Assembly (NCBI GenBank): GCA_020638975.1
Contig: JACKHN010000012.1
Location: 186,001-250,000 of the forward strand
Direction of reading: 5' to 3'
Origin: Planctomycetaceae bacterium
GTDB lineage: Bacteria > Planctomycetota > Planctomycetia > Pirellulales > Pirellulaceae
Length of the DNA: 64,000 nt
The position numbers and the translations under genes are program-made. Positions 27,145 through 37,341 of this stretch are shown piece after piece; position 1 is the stretch's first letter; each line of letters starts with the position of its first letter. The notes under the pieces are model-generated. The model was not told the DNA's origin and did not search any database. It saw nothing but the letters and a program-made list of their open reading frames with translations.

Positions 27145-27648
27145 TTATCCTCCGTTGATCGCGTTGTCGTACTGTTCGCGCATCGAGCGCGCATAGTTGG
27201 AATTTAGTGCCTCAAGTCGCTCCAAGTCCAAACACGCAGCGTCCAAGTCCCCAGCATTCAGGTGATGGCCCATTCTTACGTTCAGGAAGTCTTCGTTGTC
27301 GGGATCAAGAGCTAACGCTTTATGATAGTATCCTAGCTGAGTGGCTTTATCGCCATCAATCTCAGCAGCGGCATTGCCAAGCAGCCAGTAGGCGTCAGGG
27401 AGATATGGATTAATCGCAACTGCATCAAATAACAATTGGCGCGCGGTTCTGTATAACGCAACCTCGGCAGCGTCGTAGAAAATGACTTCGGCTGGACCTT
27501 CCGTTGGTCGCTCGTCAGAAAACCAAGTGGGAATTCCGTCAAACCAACGTGGAAAGGCGGAGCGCTGGAGTTGGCGTATCAGATGGACTGCACGGCGAAA
27601 CCTGTTCAGTGCTGCAATCGCGTCACTTTCGTTGACCGCTGTATTCAT
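27145..27648 (-). CDS. TPR-like protein
   Basis: 167 residues from the ATG at 27648. The C-terminal two thirds carry two to three tetratricopeptide-like helical pairs, seen in the spacing of LLFDAVAINPYLPDAYWLLG, YYHKALALDPDNEDFL and DLDAACLDLERLEALN. TPR repeats mediate protein binding, and there is no catalytic domain. The N-terminal ~60 residues have no evident repeat. It lies just upstream of a small membrane protein gene with a 6-base gap, so the two may form one complex. Confidence 0.8.
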   Translation of the reverse strand: MNTAVNESDAIAALNRFRRAVHLIRQLQRSAFPRWFDGIPTWFSDERPTEGPAEVIFYDAAEVALYRTARQLLFDAVAINPYLPDAYWLLGNAAAEIDGDKATQLGYYHKALALDPDNEDFLNVRMGHHLNAGDLDAACLDLERLEALNSNYARSMREQYDNAINGG

Positions 27649-28034
27649 AGCACAGGGATCTAAGGTGGATATCAGGCTTTCTGCTCATGCCCCGTGAATC
27701 GGAGACTGCCGCATTATACTTGCGGACAACAACTTCGCCAAAATCTGGGGGAAAGTCGTGGCCGGTGTTTGGCACAATCGAAAAACACGTACGCCGGATG
27801 TCTTCAATTAGCGTCTATCAGTGTCAATTAGTGGTCTAACTCCGGCTCGTATTAGCAAACGTTGCTCGCCTACCGACCGTTGGCCGCGCACTCACGCTGG
27901 CGTTGAGGCTGACTTTCAGCAACGCAGAGAAAGATTCACAAATCGCGTTCAACTTCAACCACGGTCAAGCCGATCAATCGAACACGCGGGCTGGGGCCTG
28001 CGCGGTTGCTAGCGTTTCCTGAAAGCAGAGGGCC
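27649..28034. other. divergent intergenic region
   Basis: 386 bases between the TPR-like gene and the gene at 28035. No credible gene, terminator or repeat was found. It must hold two divergent promoters. One TGGCAC occurs here, but without the paired TTGC of a sigma-54 site. Confidence 0.45.
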
Positions 28035-28496
28035 ATGTCACTTTCCTCCTTAATACCACTCGCCGGCGCTGCTGTCGCGCCGGTGCTAGGTAAAGTGATC
28101 GATGGTGTCACCGAAGGATTCTCGTTTCTTGATGTCCTGCATACACAAACGGAAGATGGCGTCGACGAGGTAGGCGAAGCGACTGAATCGAACGCGCTTC
28201 AGCAAAATATCGCCGAGTTGGCAGATCGACTGCGGGAGCGGTTCGCACAGCTTGGCATCGACTTGTCGACGCCGCTTCGTCTGAAGCAAGATGGCCGCGA
28301 TCGAGTTGTCGTGGACGGAGATCATCCCGATCGCGTTCTGATTGAAAGTATTTTCGGTAATGACGAGGAACTAACGGATCTCTTCGAGAGCGTCGCCCAG
28401 CAGGCAGCCAATCTCGAAGAAGAGAACGACTCGGGGATTACGAAAGAATTCCGCTTCGTCTTGGGACAATCGGACGCGTTGATCGAGTTCGTTTAA
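28035..28496 (+). CDS. conserved hypothetical protein
   Basis: 153 residues from the ATG at 28035, with AGAGGG just upstream. The N-terminus is mildly hydrophobic (LIPLAGAAVAPVLGKVIDGV). The middle is helical and acidic. A notable stretch is QLGIDLSTPLRLKQDGRDRV followed by VDGDHPDRVLIESIFGNDEELTDLFE. The 'DHPDR..IE......EL...F' pattern is one I associate with planctomycete and proteobacterial proteins of unknown role. There are no catalytic residues or membrane helices of note. The stop lies four bases from that of the convergent alcohol dehydrogenase gene. Confidence 0.7.
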   Translation: MSLSSLIPLAGAAVAPVLGKVIDGVTEGFSFLDVLHTQTEDGVDEVGEATESNALQQNIAELADRLRERFAQLGIDLSTPLRLKQDGRDRVVVDGDHPDRVLIESIFGNDEELTDLFESVAQQAANLEEENDSGITKEFRFVLGQSDALIEFV

Positions 28497-28500
28497 TCGT

Positions 28501-29778
28501 CTACCACAGCGTCAGCGAGTCCTGAAACAATTGCGCCAGCTCGGTCCTGCCTGCTTCAATCGGTGAGAGCTTCGTGATGCGTTGTTGTTGAAGCGTTCCT
28601 TCCACTAAAGCCGGAATGTCATCCGTCGCATAGCCAACCGCCTTCAGACCGTTCGGCATATTGAGGGCTCGCATTAATTCAATCACGCGCTCCGCCAGTA
28701 CCGCCGCAGCGTCACTGTGACTCGCTCCCGCGACGTCAGCACCAAGTGCTTGTGCCGCACGCAAATGCCTTGCTGGCGACGAAGGGGCCGTGAAGCGAGC
28801 GACGGCTGGCGTGTGCAAGATGACCGAGATGCCGTGCGGGACGAGGGCATGGTCGACGTCGTAGCCGGTCGGTCGAAAGTCACGCACCATGCCTGCCACG
28901 GGATAAGACATAGCATGCGGCAAATGGACGCCTGCATTACCGAAGCCAATTCCCGCGATTGCAGCCGCCAGCAGCATCTGACCTCGAGCTTCGTCGTCAC
29001 TTGGATCCTCAACGGCTCGCACAAGCGACTCGTTCACCATCTCCAACGCCCGTAGCGCCCAAATGTCGCTGATCGGATTTGCGCCCTGATAGGCGGGCCG
29101 CGCGGTCGGAGATTCAGGTTTTGGTCGCAACGTGTACGCAATGGCGGTGAAGGATTCTAACGCATGGCTGAGCACGTCCAGACCGCTGGCTGCTGCAACA
29201 GCCGGCGGCAACGTTCGCGTGTTGTCAGGGTCGATGATGCCGAGCGTCGGCTTGAGGAAGCGGTGCGAGATGCCGGTCTTGGCGTGCTTGTCAACATAGT
29301 CGAAGATCGCGACACCCGTCGTTTCGCTGCCCGTGCCCGACGTGGTCGGGATCGCGATCAACGGCTTGAGCGGACCCGGAACCGGCAAACCACGCCCGAT
29401 CGGTGCGTTGACATAGTCGAAGAAGTCGGTCGGGTGCGTCGAGTATAAATTCGCAGCCTTCGCAGTATCGATCGTACTACCGCCGCCCACTGCGACGAAG
29501 GCATCATAGCCGCCTTCGGTCGCAGCGATGGCGGCTGCTTGAAAGCTCTCCGCCGTTGGTTCGATAGAAACGCGATCGTACTGATCGAATGCGACTCCCG
29601 CTGCCTTCAACGCCTGACGGACAGCGATTCCAGTCGGCAATTCGACGAGTGCTGAGTCGATCACCAGCATGACCCGTTTGGCTTCCATCGCCTGCAAGTC
29701 CATGCCCACCTCGGCAGTCGTCCCGGTGCCGAAGCGGATGTTTGAGGCCGCCATTTGAAATGCGGTGTCGTATTGCAT
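28501..29778 (-). CDS. iron-containing alcohol dehydrogenase, hydroxyacid-oxoacid transhydrogenase type
   Basis: 425 residues from the ATG at 29778; a TTG at 29802 would add eight. The Rossmann-like N-terminal half includes FGTGTTAEVG and FVAVGGGSTIDTAKAANL, and IPTTSGTGSETTGVAIFDY binds the nucleotide. The metal-binding C-terminal half has SGLDVLSHALESF and GVHLPHAMSYPVAG with conserved Asp and His. The RPAYQGANPISDIWALRAL segment is characteristic of the HOT (ADHFE1) group, which couples oxidation of 4-hydroxybutyrate to reduction of 2-oxoglutarate, making D-2-hydroxyglutarate. That link is notable because an HglS-like gene at 61930 would also produce D-2-hydroxyglutarate. Confidence 0.88.
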   Translation of the reverse strand: MQYDTAFQMAASNIRFGTGTTAEVGMDLQAMEAKRVMLVIDSALVELPTGIAVRQALKAAGVAFDQYDRVSIEPTAESFQAAAIAATEGGYDAFVAVGGGSTIDTAKAANLYSTHPTDFFDYVNAPIGRGLPVPGPLKPLIAIPTTSGTGSETTGVAIFDYVDKHAKTGISHRFLKPTLGIIDPDNTRTLPPAVAAASGLDVLSHALESFTAIAYTLRPKPESPTARPAYQGANPISDIWALRALEMVNESLVRAVEDPSDDEARGQMLLAAAIAGIGFGNAGVHLPHAMSYPVAGMVRDFRPTGYDVDHALVPHGISVILHTPAVARFTAPSSPARHLRAAQALGADVAGASHSDAAAVLAERVIELMRALNMPNGLKAVGYATDDIPALVEGTLQQQRITKLSPIEAGRTELAQLFQDSLTLW

Positions 29779-29890
29779 GTGCGTTGGCTCAGCGAGAGGC
29801 AAACTTGGAGATTTGAACGACGAAGTTGCTCGACAGCATAGCGGGAGAAAGGACGCGAAAGCAAACGCGAGCGGCTTGGATCAAAGACGA

Positions 29891-31153
29891 TCAAGCAGCC
29901 TTTCGAATCTCTGGGTAGGCGTAACCCGTCGCGGCGTCGTTCCAACGACTCAGCAACACGGCAACCAAATGGCCGCCGAACGCGAGCGACAGCTTCAACG
30001 CATGCTGAAACTGATTCGTGCGTCCCACTAGCGGAAGGCAGTCGAAGTTACAGATCGGATCGGGATCGGTCAGGTTCAACGTGGGTGGGGCAAAGCCGTC
30101 TCGCATCGCTAGTGCGGTGATTGCCAGTTCCGCCGCACCTGCCGAATTGAGCATGTGGCCGAGCGACGACTTTGTCGCGCTCACACAAGTGTGGCCAATG
30201 TCATTGCCGAATACCTGGCGGATGCCAGCGGCTTCGGCAGCGTCGTTCTGTTCGGTGCCTGTGCCGTGCGCGTTGATGTACCCGATATCGGCGGGATCGA
30301 GATGTGCCTCATCCATCGCCAATCCCATCAAGTGGACCAACGCGTCGCTTTCGGTATCGATCGAAGTGACGTGGTGGGCTTGGGCCAACGACTTGGCGGC
30401 GGATATTTGGGCATAGATTCGTGCACCTCGGCGGAGTGCGTGTCCGAGCCGCTCGACGACAAACATCGCCGAACCTTCACCAAAGACAAAGCCCTTCCGG
30501 GTGCGATCGAACGGGCGGCAGGCCCGACTTGGGTCATCGTCCTTGGCCAGGACTCGCATCTGGTTGAAGCCGGCAACAAACATCGGATCGATCGAATCAC
30601 CGCCGCCCGCCAATGCAATGTCACACTGCCCGTCTCGGATCGCTCGGGCCGCCGTCAGAACACTGATCAAGGAGCTCGCGCAAGCCGTCGAGTGGCAGAG
30701 CTTTGGACCAAGTGCGCCGTAGCGGCGCGCCAGCATCGAGCAAGCGGTGTCGGGCAGCCATTGCTCCCACCAGTTGTAGTTTCCCGTGTCGCCAGACGGC
30801 AGGCCAAGCTGCTGTTCGACCCATCGCGTATCGCCCATGTGCCCTGCGATCATGCATCCGAATCGACGTGGCTCGATTTGGGACAGGTCAAGTCCCGCGT
30901 CGCGAACCGCTTCATCCGCCGCTCGCTCGCACATCGGGAGGACTTTCAATCGTCCTTCAAGTGGAGTTCCAAGATCAACGGTCGCTCCAACGATCTCCCC
31001 ATCGTTGATGCCTCGCATCCCGTGAAGATGTTCAAAGCGGCTTTCGCCTTGGCGAACGGCTTCCCACACCGACTCACGATCCAGCCCGACGGATGCAAGT
31101 AGCCCGATGCCAGTGATGACAATCGGCTCGCGAACGATGGGGTTCATCGACAT
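29891..31153 (-). CDS. beta-ketoacyl-ACP synthase (KAS II/FabF-like)
   Basis: 420 residues from the ATG at 31153, just ahead of IVITGIGLLASVGLD; the frame continues upstream but lacks family sequence. KAS II enzymes condense acyl-ACP with malonyl-ACP. The catalytic triad is visible: Cys158 in CHSTACASSLIS, His in YINAHGTGTEQND and His in KSSLGHMLNSAGAAE; GFVFGEGSAMFVVE and AFGGHLVAVL are also typical. The N-terminal half is more divergent than in housekeeping FabF and no acyl carrier protein gene is adjacent. It may serve a special lipid or polyketide-like product rather than bulk fatty acid synthesis. Confidence 0.88.
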   Translation of the reverse strand: MSMNPIVREPIVITGIGLLASVGLDRESVWEAVRQGESRFEHLHGMRGINDGEIVGATVDLGTPLEGRLKVLPMCERAADEAVRDAGLDLSQIEPRRFGCMIAGHMGDTRWVEQQLGLPSGDTGNYNWWEQWLPDTACSMLARRYGALGPKLCHSTACASSLISVLTAARAIRDGQCDIALAGGGDSIDPMFVAGFNQMRVLAKDDDPSRACRPFDRTRKGFVFGEGSAMFVVERLGHALRRGARIYAQISAAKSLAQAHHVTSIDTESDALVHLMGLAMDEAHLDPADIGYINAHGTGTEQNDAAEAAGIRQVFGNDIGHTCVSATKSSLGHMLNSAGAAELAITALAMRDGFAPPTLNLTDPDPICNFDCLPLVGRTNQFQHALKLSLAFGGHLVAVLLSRWNDAATGYAYPEIRKAA

Positions 31154-31355
31154 GCAACGACTCGGGTCTGATTGGGCGAACGCGGTTAGGATAAGTGGAT
31201 CGCGGAACTCTCGGCTCCGCAGCTCCTTGAATACGAAAAGACGCCATCCGACGCCAGTGAGATTGGGGGGAAAACGTGGCGAAAAGTAGCGTGTGCCTGC
31301 CATCGCTGCCTGCACAGCTAGCGGCGTCTAATGAGACCGCGTGATCGACCGCTCG

Positions 31356-32213
31356 CTATCCGACGGTATCTAGCAACTCGGAGAAGAGGCTCGTGGTCGT
31401 CCGTTCTGTCGCGGCAGCCAATCGAGCGGTGGCCACAGCTGAATCGGCCAAGGTGATCGCTTTCACCAGATTGGCGGATTCTAAAGCGACATCGGCATCG
31501 GCGATGCGGCTCAAGCTGGAACTTAAATTGACGGCAGTGTCCTCGAACAACCGCTGTGCCGAGTCGATGGAATTGCGTTCAAACGCACCGAGTTCCGAAC
31601 GAGCGGTCAAGACTTGGCGACGAGCCTCCGCGATGATCGCGCCGCCCGTTTCTGCATTACCGGTCGCAGCACCGCTCGATCGCAAATCCGCGAGCGTTCC
31701 CGAATTGCCGCCCAACGAGGTGGCGGACAAATCCGGTATATCGAGCGCGGTGGTGTCTCCAGGGTCGGGCCCGGTTAGGACCGTTGCCGCCTCGCCCGTG
31801 AAAACTCTTCTTCCCGCGAAACGCGTGTTGGCGCCGATCCGATCCAACGCATCGATCGCAGCGTCGATCTCGATCTGAATCGCCGCTCGTTCCTCCGACG
31901 ACGTCGCGTCACTTGCCGCAGTGACCAGATTTCCTTCGATTTGATTGAGCAGGTCGCCTGCCTGCCCCAACCCGCTGTCCGCAACATGCACCAACGCTCG
32001 AGTCCGCTCCGTGGCAGCGGAGGCTTCTTCCAACGCAGTTAGTTCGCGATTCAATTCAGTCGCGGCGATCAGCGCCGCCGGATCATCACTGCCTTGATTG
32101 ACACGCTTCAGCGTCGCGAGCTTAACGCTCGTATCCGCCAATCGGTCGAAGGCTCGCGAAACCTGCTGGGTTTGCCGACTGACACTGCCCGCCCCTGCCC
32201 CGATGGGAAGCAT
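31356..32213 (-). CDS. flagellin-like protein (stand-alone)
   Basis: 285 residues from the ATG at 32213, with GGAG seven bases upstream. The N-terminal coiled coil matches flagellin D0/D1: KRVNQGSDDPAALIAATELN, then ATERTRALVHVADSGLGQAG and ALDRIGANTRFAGRRVFTGE. The C-terminal helix reads ISDADVA-like SRIADADVALESANLVK. The middle variable domain is very short, so it is either a minimal flagellin or an FlgL-type hook-associated protein. No other flagellar gene is nearby, so the filament machinery must be encoded elsewhere. The KAS gene ends upstream on the same strand. Confidence 0.8.
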   Translation of the reverse strand: MLPIGAGAGSVSRQTQQVSRAFDRLADTSVKLATLKRVNQGSDDPAALIAATELNRELTALEEASAATERTRALVHVADSGLGQAGDLLNQIEGNLVTAASDATSSEERAAIQIEIDAAIDALDRIGANTRFAGRRVFTGEAATVLTGPDPGDTTALDIPDLSATSLGGNSGTLADLRSSGAATGNAETGGAIIAEARRQVLTARSELGAFERNSIDSAQRLFEDTAVNLSSSLSRIADADVALESANLVKAITLADSAVATARLAAATERTTTSLFSELLDTVG

Positions 32214-32400
32214 AATGTCTCCGCTTCGTACGAATAGGATAATCACGAGTCGGATAGAGATAAGACTTACGACTCATCGCTGAACCGGTTCTCGGAGAAC
32301 GAGCCGAGAATATCCCGCACTACAAGCCTAGCTTTCGAAATGCACCAGTACAGAGAAAAGAATCAGTCCGCTCATTTCGTAGCAAACAAATCTGGTGTAC

Positions 32401-33243
32401 TTAAGCAAGGGAGTGAGATGATCTCGATAACGGTTCAACAAGGCAAACTGCGGGGTGCCTTGGTCTGTCGTACAACCAGCTGTCTTCTTTTTCCTGGTGA
32501 GTAAGTCCCAGCAACAGCCCGAGCCCGACTAGCAATCCTCCGAAGATCGCCAAGGGGATCATCCCAAGGCTCTTCATGAACCACTTGCCAACGCGATCCC
32601 AGCGGGTGATCAGGTAATAGAGCGAGTAAAAGGGTACGAAATGAAGAAATCCGTATTTGGGACCCTCTTGAAACGCCACAATGACCATGCGAATCCCGTA
32701 GTAGACCTGAATGACACCAACGAAAACCACTAAAGACCATCCGGTAATATAAAACGCGAGCCCTTTGGGAAGCGTGAACATCATCCCAGCAAAGGCGACG
32801 ATCACGACCAGACCAAACAGGTACACGTACGCCGGTGCACCGTGTGTGAGATTCTTCTTGTCTTCTTCCTTGTCGATCTCGATTTGTCGGGCGGCGCGGG
32901 CGAGAAGGTCATCGGCAGCTAAGTCGTGGCCACCTCTGCCAGCGGCTTGAATCTTGGCACCTTCGCGGTGTTCGCCGGACTGTAAATCAAAGCCACAGGC
33001 GACACACAGTACAGCGTTCGGCTTCAATTCCGCGTGACACTTCGGGCAACTCGCGCCCTTCTTCGCCGAGATTCCGACCTCGTCAAATAAATCGTCCATG
33101 CCGCTAGCTGCCGGTTGCGGGGCCGCAGCTGGGGCCGGAATCCTGAGTGGCTGTTTACACTTCGGGCAACTGACAGCTCTACCGGCGAGTTCATCTTTGG
33201 CGGCGAAGCTGGCACCGCACTTGCAAACGACTTTGATAGGCAT
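32401..33243 (-). CDS. zinc-ribbon membrane protein
   Basis: 280 residues from the ATG at 33243. The N-terminus has a zinc-ribbon (VVCKCGASFAAKDELAGRAV followed by CPKC), then an Ala/Pro-rich linker and a second ribbon CPKCHAELKPNAVLCVACGFD. A basic-acidic stretch precedes four hydrophobic helices in the C-terminal half (~140-160, ~165-190, ~200-215, ~230-255). Double zinc-ribbon plus transmembrane proteins are frequent in planctomycetes. The role is unknown; the ribbons are probably cytoplasmic. The divergent hypothetical gene at 33327 shares its upstream region. Confidence 0.8.
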   Translation of the reverse strand: MPIKVVCKCGASFAAKDELAGRAVSCPKCKQPLRIPAPAAAPQPAASGMDDLFDEVGISAKKGASCPKCHAELKPNAVLCVACGFDLQSGEHREGAKIQAAGRGGHDLAADDLLARAARQIEIDKEEDKKNLTHGAPAYVYLFGLVVIVAFAGMMFTLPKGLAFYITGWSLVVFVGVIQVYYGIRMVIVAFQEGPKYGFLHFVPFYSLYYLITRWDRVGKWFMKSLGMIPLAIFGGLLVGLGLLLGLTHQEKEDSWLYDRPRHPAVCLVEPLSRSSHSLA

Positions 33244-33326
33244 AGAAGTGGAACACCTGAGGTTTCTAGTTGGGAACGGCCATTGTGCGCAGCCGACTCC
33301 GTAAACTCAACTCTACAAGGGATAAA

Positions 33327-33668
33327 ATGGCAGCTGTATCTGACTGCACGCCTATTGCGTCCCCGGAGTGGCCTGACGAACTGCGATCTGAGGAATGTGC
33401 GAAGATCTATCTCCGGATCGCGGAATCCACGAATACCGAAGTAGCTGTTCCCGCTTGCCTTAATCATCCGTGCCCACTTGTGAATGAAGCAGCAGAACGT
33501 CGAAATTTAGTCACAGCCTATCGGCTTGGGAATTCCTTGTTCGATACTGGATATCCACTCCACTGCTTGCGAGCCGTAGCTGCAGAACATCGCAACAAAG
33601 TGCTCAACCCATCTTTCAACACTGCTGTCAAATTGGCAGATCGCGGAATTTGGCGTCCCTCGAAGTAA
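33327..33668 (+). CDS. hypothetical protein
   Basis: 113 residues from the ATG at 33327, preceded by AAGGGAT about 6 bases upstream. The product begins MAAVSDCTPIASPEWPDELR and contains several Cys, His and Arg residues without a clear metal-binding spacing. Composition is ordinary and protein-like, with no low complexity. No motif is recognised. It is divergent from the zinc-ribbon membrane protein gene. Confidence 0.5.
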   Translation: MAAVSDCTPIASPEWPDELRSEECAKIYLRIAESTNTEVAVPACLNHPCPLVNEAAERRNLVTAYRLGNSLFDTGYPLHCLRAVAAEHRNKVLNPSFNTAVKLADRGIWRPSK

Positions 33669-33894
33669 CCCATTCAGTAAATGCAAATCACTGCAATTAC
33701 ATCACTTAAGACTTCGCTCGATGCTTTGGCGCGCGACTTGCCTTAGTAGCGGCCCTATTACCGGTGTGCGCAGTAATGGCAGCCTCGATGGCTGCTGAGA
33801 CGATATTCCTATGGCAATCTCAACATCGCGAGTCGCGAACTTACCAAAGTTCTAAATTCGCACAGAGCAAAGACTGAGTGGAGGAAAACCACAC

Positions 33895-34221
33895 ATGGCA
33901 ACAGCCACCAAGAAGCAGAAGAAGTCCGGAACACAGCTTCAACCGTTGGGCGACCGCGTCGTTCTTCGACGTGAGGAATCCCAAGGAAAGACCTCTGGCG
34001 GCATCCTATTGCCCGAGTCGGCGAAGGATCGGCCCGCTCGGGGCGAGATCGTCAGCATCGGCACCGGTCGCTTGCTCGATGACGGAACTCGCGGTTCGTT
34101 TCAAGTCAAGATTGGCGATCGCGTGATCTTCAGCAGCTATGCCGGCGAAGTCTTCAAGGTCGGCGAAGAAGAATTGTTGCTGATGCGAGAAGATGACATT
34201 TTGGCCGTAATCGAAGATTAG
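33895..34221 (+). CDS. groS: co-chaperonin GroES, second copy
   Basis: 108 residues, with GTGGAGG upstream of the ATG at 33895. A basic N-terminal extension (ATATKKQKKSGTQ) precedes the GroES core LQPLGDRVVLRREESQGKTS; the mobile loop is ESQGKTSGGILLPESA. GEIVSIGTGRLLDD and IGDRVIFSSYAGEV follow, and the end is MREDDILAVIED. Compared with the copy at 12926 the loop lacks the TTAGG motif. It forms an operon with groEL(C), which starts 113 bases downstream. The two genes are separated by a large hairpin at 34261-34311. Confidence 0.96.
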   Translation: MATATKKQKKSGTQLQPLGDRVVLRREESQGKTSGGILLPESAKDRPARGEIVSIGTGRLLDDGTRGSFQVKIGDRVIFSSYAGEVFKVGEEELLLMREDDILAVIED

Positions 34222-34260
34222 TTCACTTACGCGGCGCGCTCTTGGCGCGTCGTGCGATTT

Positions 34261-34311
34261 GTAGGGTGGGCTGTGCCCACCAATCCAAATGGTGGGCACA
34301 GCCCACCCTAC
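34261..34311 (+). repeat. 22-bp perfect inverted repeat between groES and groEL (GTAGGGT family)
   Basis: Left arm 34261-34282 and right arm 34290-34311 are fully complementary, with a seven-base loop. Arms begin GTAGGGTGGGCTGTGC. It lies inside the transcribed spacer of the groES-groEL operon and would form a very stable RNA hairpin. No T-run follows, so it is more likely an mRNA processing or stability element, or a dispersed repeat that inserted here. Confidence 0.85.
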
Positions 34312-34334
34312 GACATAACAGGAGATTCAAACTC

Positions 34335-35954
<1,620 letters not shown>

Positions 35955-36005
35955 TGTCGCCGGTGTCGGAAACACTTTCCGACAAGTCGCTTTAAGGAAT
36001 TGAAC

Positions 36006-36042
36006 AAAGCCCGCTGATCGAACTTAGATCAGCGGGCTTTTT
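36006..36042 (+). terminator. Rho-independent terminator after groEL(C)
   Basis: A 14-bp stem (AAAGCCCGCTGATC mirrored by GATCAGCGGGCTTT) with a seven-base loop and a T-rich end, about 50 bases after the groEL(C) stop. Confidence 0.92.
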
Positions 36043-36063
36043 GTTTGCCCAGCGAAGCTGCAA

Positions 36064-36099
36064 ACAAAAAGCCGCCGATCAAACTTGACCAGCGGCTTT
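36064..36099 (-). terminator. terminator of the minus-strand tRNA gene
   Basis: On the minus strand, AAAGCCGC pairs with GCGGCTTT around a partly paired middle, followed by five T and GTTT. It lies just past the tRNA-Ala 3' end and faces the groEL terminator. Confidence 0.8.
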
Positions 36100-36110
36100 C
36101 TGAATTCAAG

Positions 36111-36183
36111 TGGAGGATAACGGACTTGAACCGATGACCTCCTGCATGCCATGCAGGCGCTCTCCCAACTGAGCTAATCCCCC
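36111..36183 (-). tRNA. tRNA-Ala (anticodon GGC)
   Basis: 73 bases on the minus strand. The acceptor stem GGGGGAT pairs with ATCCTCC (one G-U). The D-arm reads GCTC ... GAGC. The anticodon stem CCTGC/GCAGG carries loop ATGGCAT with anticodon GGC, reading GCC and GCU alanine codons. The T-arm has TTCAAGT and one T-T mismatch in its stem. The discriminator is A, and CCA is not encoded. It matches the usual bacterial tRNA-Ala(GGC) pattern. Confidence 0.95.
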
Positions 36184-36366
36184 TCGCAATTTGTCTTGTC
36201 AACTTAGTCTCGGCTGATCCAGGGGCAATCGTTCAACAAAATGACGCCCGAGACCAGCCGAAGTTCACAACCTAAAAAACTATCAGTGGCCCGCCCGAGT
36301 GTCAAGGACTGCGTAAACCGAGGCTGCTGCGTCGCTTGTGAGTCCACAACGGCACCCGAGCAATGT

Positions 36367-37161
36367 TTAGCTCGTGTATTTTCGATCGAAATGCGTGTAC
36401 CCGCCGTCGACGAAGATAATCTGTCCAGTCGTGTGGCTCGAACGGGGAGAGGCAAGGAAGACGACCATATCGGCGAGTTCCTCCTTTGTCGTAAAGCGGC
36501 GGCCAAGTGGAATCAAGTCCTCGATTTCCCGTTTCGCTGCCACTGGGTCCGGCATTGTGTCGATAATGTGGCTATAGAGTGGAGTCCAAGTTTCGGCTGG
36601 CAGAACGGCATTCACGCGGACTCCGAACTCGGCCAAATCGAGCGCCCATTCACGAGTGAGACCATTCACTGCACCCTTAGCAGCCGCGTAGCCCGACGTT
36701 CCACCTTGGCCTGTTACGCTGACCTTGGAGCCAATGTTGATAATCACGCCTTGCGACTTCTTCAATTCTTCCAGGGCATAGTGGGCTAGTGAATAGTAGT
36801 GGATTAGATTCCTCTCCAGCGAACCCACAAACGCCTCGGGACCCGCCTCAAGGCCGACACCGTCATTGACTCCGGCGTTGTTGATCAAGATATCGATCCG
36901 CCCAAATCGATCGATCGTCCGCACAACTGCCTCGCGACAAGCGTCGGTGTCGCAGAGGTCGCCTTGGATAAAGAAGCACTCTTGCCCGAGTGATTCGTAC
37001 TCCCGCTGCAGGGCTTCCCCTTCCGTTGTACTGCGATTGACGTTGGCGACCTTGGCACCCTCCGCAAGCAGCGATCTGACGATTCCTTCGCCAATCCCCT
37101 TCGAACCACCCGTCACCAACGCGACTTTGTCCTTCAAGCCTAAGTCCACTGTTTCGCTCAC
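36367..37161 (-). CDS. short-chain dehydrogenase/reductase, possibly L-fucose-dehydrogenase-like
   Basis: 264 residues from a GTG at 37161 with GAGGAA just upstream. It is a classical SDR: TGGSKGIGEG binds NAD(P), NNAG at strand 4, catalytic Ser in IGSKVSVTG and Tyr/Lys in GYAAAKGAVNG. The ending HTTGQIIFVDGGYTHFDRKYTS is normal for the family. Many SDRs of this type act on L-fucose or related sugars, and a carbohydrate catabolism run lies at 53.7-58.6 kb, but there is no direct evidence for this substrate. It stands alone, next to the tRNA gene. Confidence 0.85.
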   Translation of the reverse strand: MSETVDLGLKDKVALVTGGSKGIGEGIVRSLLAEGAKVANVNRSTTEGEALQREYESLGQECFFIQGDLCDTDACREAVVRTIDRFGRIDILINNAGVNDGVGLEAGPEAFVGSLERNLIHYYSLAHYALEELKKSQGVIINIGSKVSVTGQGGTSGYAAAKGAVNGLTREWALDLAEFGVRVNAVLPAETWTPLYSHIIDTMPDPVAAKREIEDLIPLGRRFTTKEELADMVVFLASPRSSHTTGQIIFVDGGYTHFDRKYTS

Positions 37162-37341
37162 TTCCTCGATAGATCATAGATATAGCGACAGCATTTTAGA
37201 CATGCGTTTTGTGAGCCGAAAGTAGCAGTTACCGCCTGGTTGGCGTCCACGAAGCCCCTTTCGGCTGAACCGAGCCGCTCTTAAACTGTCCTCCCTTAGA
37301 TAACGCCGTGGGGTATCGCTGAGGTTCGATAGGCAAAGTCG

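Noticed and set aside
27649..28034. Sigma-54 promoter
   Set aside because: A TGGCAC is present but the TTGC half at the required spacing is not.
30155..31102. 315-codon plus-strand frame over the ketoacyl synthase gene
   Set aside because: It is antisense to a gene with the full KAS catalytic triad; the predicted product has no known motif.
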